Assembly: GCA_937858235.1 (NCBI GenBank)
Contig: CALLZZ010000464.1
Coordinates: 1 to 8,875, forward strand
Source: an uncultured Clostridia bacterium
GTDB taxonomy: Bacteria > Bacillota > Clostridia > Oscillospirales > Oscillospiraceae
DNA: 8,875 nucleotides
Direction of reading: 5' to 3'
In this document: piece after piece, positions 5,412 through 8,875 of the stretch
How positions within the stretch are numbered: the stretch's first letter is position 1
How the letters are laid out: each line of letters starts with the position of its first letter
Notes under the pieces: generated by a model
What the model was told of the DNA's origin: nothing
Seen by the model: only the letters and a program-made list of their open reading frames with translations
Database searches by the model: none
Position numbers and translations under genes: made by a program

Positions 5412-6205
5412 CAGAAACCAGGCATAGCAGGTTCAGGCTCCGGCTCGATCACCTCTCCTGTTGTGCAATCAACCTCTACGGGCTGCAGGTCCGGAAGATC
5501 CAGCAACGCGGTGTTGGCATTTTCATCCACTACACTCTTTGCCTGACTCTGTGCTGCAGCTACCTCATACTGTTCCGCAGCCTGCATCTCCGTGGACATG
5601 GGGCCAAATTTCAGAAGCTGTCTGACAACCGTTTTCTTCGCCATAGCGTCAAATTCAGTTTGCCACGGACCCTTACTGTACGCTTTGGAATACTTCTTCC
5701 CGTAGGCCTCCAACTCTTCCCGCGTCATGTACAGCATCTTTTCAAATCCGTTTACCAGCTGGAAGTAACCGAAGTACCCGATTGCATGATCATTTTCAGG
5801 TGCACCAGTGATTTCAAACTTGCCCGTCAACCGGTTGGTTTTAACGCTTTCACCCTTGTAAACACAGTCCGCATTGATTGTTGCGTACTGACCGGATCGA
5901 AGTGCTAACTGAACCAGTCCTTTCCATCCAACCATAAAGGTCGGGACGTTTTTATACGGCACCACATAGGCAAACCCAAGTCCCTTCGAAATGGGCAGCT
6001 TCAGCGACGCTGCTTTCATACATTCCATGGCGACTGCATTGGGATCGCAGTTCTGCAGATAGGAATCACCAGAATATAAATCTAACATCGAACTGGTGAA
6101 CGCCCCCGCAGCATCACCAAGACAAGCCTTGATTCTATTGCGGATGGAACGATCATTCAGGACGTTTTTGAACCCATCCACTTTGGACAGTGCGTTTTGA
6201 TTCAT
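5411..6205 (-). CDS. recT: RecT-family single-strand annealing protein
   Basis: A 264-aa RecT homologue. The core runs from about residue 10 to 215, with FTSSMLDLYSGDSYLQNCDP, LPISKGLGFAYVVPYKN (about 70-86), the conserved MVGWKGLVQLALRSGQY (91-107) and PWQTEFDAMAKKTVVRQL (about 180-197). An acidic Glu/Pro-rich tail (EPEPEPAMPGF) ends it and may bind partners. RecT proteins pair complementary strands on resected ends and are common in Firmicutes phages. The ATG at 6205 follows GAGGA and overlaps the small zinc gene by 4 bases (ATGA). No RecE-type exonuclease is adjacent; the SMC-like ATPase and the MBL-fold protein flank it instead. Confidence 0.95.
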   Translation of the reverse strand: MNQNALSKVDGFKNVLNDRSIRNRIKACLGDAAGAFTSSMLDLYSGDSYLQNCDPNAVAMECMKAASLKLPISKGLGFAYVVPYKNVPTFMVGWKGLVQLALRSGQYATINADCVYKGESVKTNRLTGKFEITGAPENDHAIGYFGYFQLVNGFEKMLYMTREELEAYGKKYSKAYSKGPWQTEFDAMAKKTVVRQLLKFGPMSTEMQAAEQYEVAAAQSQAKSVVDENANTALLDLPDLQPVEVDCTTGEVIEPEPEPAMPGF

Positions 6206-6405
6206 AATAAATCCTCACTTTCTTTTGCATGGTCAAAGAGATTGATCTGGCCGAAAATGGGCAATGCTGCTGTCTTTTCCTGCAGCATCTTTTTCTTACA
6301 GACATGACCATAGCCCTCGTCTATACCATTTTTGCTGATCAGGATACCGCCGCATCGTTGGCAGCGGCGCGCCTGAATCATAAATGTTTCATTCTCCGTC
6401 TTCAT
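6202..6405 (-). CDS. Small zinc-binding phage protein (67 aa, DUF6011-like)
   Basis: The N-terminal half has CQRCGG (C15/C18) followed by GIDEGYGHVCKKK (H34, C36), the pattern of small phage zinc knuckles of the DUF6011 type. The C-terminal half (LPIFGQINLFDHAKESEDLL) is short and hydrophobic to acidic, and could be a peptide that docks on a partner. It overlaps the upstream ATPase and the downstream recT by 4 bases each (ATGA), with GAGGT before the ATG, so it is tightly coupled to both. The function is unknown; an accessory role in the recombination complex is inferred from position only. Confidence 0.75.
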   Translation of the reverse strand: MKTENETFMIQARRCQRCGGILISKNGIDEGYGHVCKKKMLQEKTAALPIFGQINLFDHAKESEDLL

Positions 6406-8363
6406 GCGCTGACCTCAAGCCGAATGGAATCAGCGCCTTCCAATACGACCAACCGAATAACCTGCTGCTTGATGGGCGTAAGATGCGTAATGCTTTCGGC
6501 ATTATCCACAAAGACCGGCAAGTCTGCATGAAAGTACCCGGACAGGGCTTGAATCACTTCCATGCCGGCATTGATCTTTGCTGCGCTGTTTGCGTCAGGG
6601 TAGGCAACCAGAGCGCCGTCCGGCGATGGGATCATGCCTTCGCAGCAATCCTTCAAACCACCGTTCAACTGCTCTTCGCACAGCTTAAAGCGCACGCTGC
6701 TGAACATCCCATTGATCCGTTCATCCAGCAGCGTCACTTTTCGGCGCACAAACTGCTCACACAGGAACAAGCCGCGCTCAACCTGCTCATACTCTTCGGC
6801 AAGGGTTTTTTCCTCCCGCTCCAGTTCTTTGATGCGTGTGCTCTGGCGTTCGGCCAATTCAATTTCCATCAAATCGTGGTTCAAGCTCTGGACGTAGTGC
6901 TCCAACTCACTGATGCGCTCATCAACCTCTATCGTCCTGCTTGCGACAGTTTCGTTAATATCTTTGAGCCGCATGAAAAGTTCCTGTTTGCGACGATCAA
7001 AGTCAACGCTGTCAAACGGTGCAGGGTTGATCTGGGCAGTAAGGTTGTCCCGCTGTGCTTCCAGCTGCACCACGCTGTCGCGCTCTGCTGCAGCGGACTC
7101 CAGGCAGCGCTTGATTTCATCCGCCATCTTGCAAATGATAGTCTCACTGGCTTTACCCTTGCCTTTTTGGGTGATCTCCTCCAGACGGTGGGAACGCTGC
7201 TCATTGAAATCTGCCCGGAGTGCCTCAATGCGATCCTCCTGGAGGCGCTGCCCACAGGTGGGGCAGATCTCTGCCTCTGGATTCCACACTTTTGCGTAGG
7301 TGTCATTCCAGTCCTGCAGAAGCCTTTTTCGGGTATGAGCGATCTCTTCTTTGCTCCGGCTCAAAGCTGCTGATCTGTTCTCCATTTCCGCTGCATTGGC
7401 GGTATGATCTGCGATTTGACTGCCGATCTCAGTGACCTGCTTTTGCATATATGCAAAGCGCTGTGCTTCTTGTTCATTATGCCTGGATCTCGCATCTTCC
7501 CGCTCTGCCTGCAGTTGAACCAGCTCCGCGTTGATTCGATCCGCCTCGGAAGAGGCCGTCAACATCTCACGCCGCCCGCGCAGCTCGTTCAAATCACGGT
7601 TGACTTCTTCTATTGCCCTGCGGATCCCGTCAACTGAAAGTGATTCGGCAAGATCGGGGATGGAACGAGTGGCCTCATCAATACGCTCCGGAAGATTATC
7701 CAGGCGTTTATTGATCTCCGCCTTCCGGGCTACCGCAATCTTTCGATATTCATCCACGGAATACCGGCGTCCATCCGACCCCGGAATCGCCAGAACGTCT
7801 GGCAGCTCGTGCAAACTCTCGCCACTCTGCATGATCTCCTCGTCTGAAATGCCCCCGCATAAATCAACCAACACTGCGCGGCGCTCTTTCCAGTGCATCG
7901 TTTTAAGGAAGTAATCTATCATGGTGAGCATCCGAAGTCCCTCCTCTCCGGCGATGTTATCCTGAATGTACTTAGCGTACAGTTTCTCCTTTGTAGGCAC
8001 TCCATCAATGTAATGGTCAATCGTGTTCCCTGCATAATCCGAATCCGCACTGCCGCGCTTCTTTTTATAGACCTCATGATAGATTTTTTTCAGGGTTACG
8101 ACTGCCCCGCCATCAAGCTTCAGAACCGCCTCTGCGCAGTGATCCAGATTGTGAACCTCGCCTCCCTTATCATCTCTGGTTTTGGGGCTATAGTTTTTTT
8201 CGCCGGTGCCGGATTTTCCAGTCAGAAGCCAGGCAAAGGCGTTGTAAATCGTAGTTTTCCCCGTTGCGTTCTCGCCATAGATAGATGCATCATGGCCGTT
8301 CAACTCTAATTTCAAAGATTTGATTCCCTGAAAATTCGTGAGCGTTAACGATTGCAGTTTCAT
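6402..8363 (-). CDS. SMC/Rad50-like AAA ATPase with zinc hook
   Basis: A 653-aa ATPase resembling SbcC/Rad50/RecF. The N-terminal lobe starts MKLQSLTLTNFQGIKSLKLE, with Walker A GENATGKTT at 30-38. Two coiled-coil arms (about 205-350 and 375-545, rich in Glu/Arg/Leu heptads) flank a CPTC zinc-hook motif at 367-370. The C-terminal lobe has a SAAKINAG signature-like segment (about 593-600) and Walker B LPVFVDNAES (615-624). Such proteins bind DNA ends and use ATP to open or tether them, usually with a nuclease partner. It is shorter than cellular SbcC (about 1000 aa), typical of phage versions. The ATG follows AAGGAG closely and the stop overlaps the next gene by 4 bases. Confidence 0.9.
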   Translation of the reverse strand: MKLQSLTLTNFQGIKSLKLELNGHDASIYGENATGKTTIYNAFAWLLTGKSGTGEKNYSPKTRDDKGGEVHNLDHCAEAVLKLDGGAVVTLKKIYHEVYKKKRGSADSDYAGNTIDHYIDGVPTKEKLYAKYIQDNIAGEEGLRMLTMIDYFLKTMHWKERRAVLVDLCGGISDEEIMQSGESLHELPDVLAIPGSDGRRYSVDEYRKIAVARKAEINKRLDNLPERIDEATRSIPDLAESLSVDGIRRAIEEVNRDLNELRGRREMLTASSEADRINAELVQLQAEREDARSRHNEQEAQRFAYMQKQVTEIGSQIADHTANAAEMENRSAALSRSKEEIAHTRKRLLQDWNDTYAKVWNPEAEICPTCGQRLQEDRIEALRADFNEQRSHRLEEITQKGKGKASETIICKMADEIKRCLESAAAERDSVVQLEAQRDNLTAQINPAPFDSVDFDRRKQELFMRLKDINETVASRTIEVDERISELEHYVQSLNHDLMEIELAERQSTRIKELEREEKTLAEEYEQVERGLFLCEQFVRRKVTLLDERINGMFSSVRFKLCEEQLNGGLKDCCEGMIPSPDGALVAYPDANSAAKINAGMEVIQALSGYFHADLPVFVDNAESITHLTPIKQQVIRLVVLEGADSIRLEVSA

Positions 8364-8369
8364 TACTCC

Positions 8370-8399
8370 TTGTCAAATCCTTTCCGTTCGTGTTATAAT
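8370..8399 (+). promoter_or_regulatory. Plus-strand promoter antisense to the early operon
   Basis: TTGTCA (8370-8375) and TATAAT (8394-8399) are 18 bases apart, with TG at 8391-8392 giving an extended -10. It points away from the ATPase, against the operon, and its start site would be near 8406. Confidence 0.6.
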
Positions 8400-8486
8400 C
8401 ACAGTATTGTATTTTCCCTTGCCGTCATCGGAGTTGTCTCTCCGGTGGCGGCTTTTTCTATCCGGCGGCTTCTTTCGCTTTGCCAT
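8373..8486 (-). CDS. Possible small basic protein (37 aa)
   Basis: An ATG at 8486, six bases after a perfect AAGGAGG, opens a 37-codon ORF (MAKRKKPPDRKSRHRRD, then DDGKGKYNTVIITRTERI). It ends 9 bases before the ATPase start. It overlaps the 3' end of the HTH gene by 29 bases in another frame, a common arrangement in this operon. It is highly basic and probably disordered. The same DNA holds the antisense promoter and terminator, so its sequence may be constrained by those instead. A longer reading to 8618 has no support. No family is recognised. Confidence 0.4.
   Translation of the reverse strand: MAKRKKPPDRKSRHRRDNSDDGKGKYNTVIITRTERI
8406..8458 (+). ncRNA. Possible small antisense RNA (about 50 nt)
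   Basis: Starting just after the plus-strand promoter, the predicted transcript has a short A/U-rich 5' tail and then the terminator hairpin, giving a 50-55 nt RNA. It would be antisense to the junction between the HTH gene and the small basic ORF, upstream of the ATPase. Existence is inferred from the promoter and terminator only. Confidence 0.4.
8421..8457 (+). terminator. Intrinsic terminator, plus strand
   Basis: GCCGTCATCGGAG (8421-8433) pairs with CTCCGGTGGCGGC (8440-8452): 13 bp with two G-T wobbles and a 6-base loop, followed directly by TTTTT. This is a textbook intrinsic terminator on the plus strand only. It lies about 20 bases after the plus-strand promoter. Confidence 0.75.
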
Positions 8487-8875
8487 ATCGGTCCTCCTTT
8501 TCCAATTTGCACTTTTCCAACTCAGGAAGCACAGCGCATAGCTTGTCCCACTGTGCTGGCACTTTTCCGAGCTCCCACAAACTGAGCGTTGTCCGCGTAA
8601 CACCGAGCTGGCTGGCAAGGTGTTCCTGTGACCAGTTGCGCTTTTGCCGGGCTACTTTGATTGCTGCTTGACACCCGAGCTTGTCCTTATTGGCTTCGTA
8701 GTACGCCTTCTGGGAGGCCGCTATCCTGTCCTTATTGGCTTCGTAGTGCGCCTTCTGGTAAGCCAATGCCCTGTCCTTATTGGCTTCGTAGTACGCCTTC
8801 TGGTAAGCCAATGCCCGCCTTTGTTTTTCGGTTTTTTGGTGCAAAATTTCTTTGTCGACCGCCTCCAGGTCGCGG
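8458..8875 (-). CDS. Helix-turn-helix protein with tandem helical repeats (partial at right edge)
   Basis: The frame is open to the right edge, so the N-terminus lies outside the window; a TTG at 8844 gives a possible 128-aa form, but no well-spaced ribosome binding site precedes it and the upstream codons (DLEAVDKEI) read like continuing protein. Three 15-residue repeats of the form RALAYQKAYYEANKD come next, rich in Ala, Lys, Glu and Tyr, and should form a long charged helix. A Cro/CI-type HTH (AIKVARQKRNWSQEHLASQLGVTRTTLSLWELGK, split here for description) follows, then a basic tail. It is the most upstream gene seen in the early operon and may regulate it. The HTH is clear; the role is not. 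Confidence 0.8.
   Translation of the reverse strand, partial: RDLEAVDKEILHQKTEKQRRALAYQKAYYEANKDRALAYQKAHYEANKDRIAASQKAYYEANKDKLGCQAAIKVARQKRNWSQEHLASQLGVTRTTLSLWELGKVPAQWDKLCAVLPELEKCKLEKEDRYGKAKEAAG
8681..8815. repeat. Three 45-bp tandem repeats inside the HTH gene
   Basis: Copies at 8681-8725, 8726-8770 and 8771-8815. The last two differ at a single base; the first differs from the third at about 7 positions, mostly in its right third. The unit is exactly 15 codons, so copy-number change keeps the frame. The near identity of two copies suggests recent duplication. Confidence 0.95.

Noticed and set aside
6384..7373. Long plus-strand open frame (329 aa) opposite the ATPase
   Set aside because: It has no ribosome binding site or recognisable motif and mirrors the coiled-coil coding region of a clear ATPase on the minus strand; it is a codon-composition shadow.
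8681..8815. CRISPR-like repeat array
   Set aside because: The 45-bp units are directly adjacent with no spacers and keep a reading frame; this is a coding tandem repeat.

Overview
The window is about 8.9 kb of a temperate Firmicutes phage or prophage, probably from a gut Clostridia-type host. This is inferred from the roughly 50% GC content, strong AGGAGG-type ribosome binding sites, frequent GTG starts and the set of gene families. Almost everything is on the minus strand, so the functional order runs from right to left: a helix-turn-helix protein with tandem helical repeats (cut by the right edge), a small basic ORF, an SMC/Rad50-like ATPase with a zinc hook, a small zinc protein, RecT, a metallo-beta-lactamase-fold hydrolase, SSB, a DnaD-type replisome organizer, a DUF1064 nuclease, a zinc-ribbon protein, an ArpU/RinA-like putative late regulator, the terminase small subunit (TerS), and the terminase large subunit (TerL, cut by the left edge). 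Most neighbours overlap by 1-11 bases, which points to one long, translationally coupled early operon for recombination and replication that leads into the DNA-packaging genes.

Two things interrupt this layout. First, TerS is 262 residues because a complete HNH endonuclease domain is inserted in frame in the middle of an otherwise ordinary small subunit. Second, a plus-strand cassette (about 1508-2324) lies between the putative regulator and TerS. It has a near-consensus promoter with a palindrome in its spacer, a 40-aa and a 54-aa membrane protein, a ribbon-helix-helix DNA-binding protein, a terminator-like hairpin and a GC-rich folded stretch leading to an 18-codon ORF. A 10-bp direct repeat (ACTATTTTGA) marks both ends. 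It looks like a phage moron or a small inserted element.

Other points of interest are a candidate replication origin inside the replisome-organizer gene (a 15-bp tandem repeat plus GCGTTA/TAACGC palindromes), a compact plus-strand promoter-hairpin-T-tract unit at 8370-8458 that could make an RNA of about 50 nt antisense to the early operon, and a 45-bp triplicated repeat coding for helical repeats in the regulator at the right edge.

Working model: the ATPase and the MBL-fold protein process DNA ends, RecT and SSB carry out annealing, the replisome organizer opens the origin within its own gene and recruits host helicase, DUF1064 trims branched DNA, the regulator switches on late genes, and the terminase packages. 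No tRNA, rRNA, CRISPR array or insertion sequence was seen.
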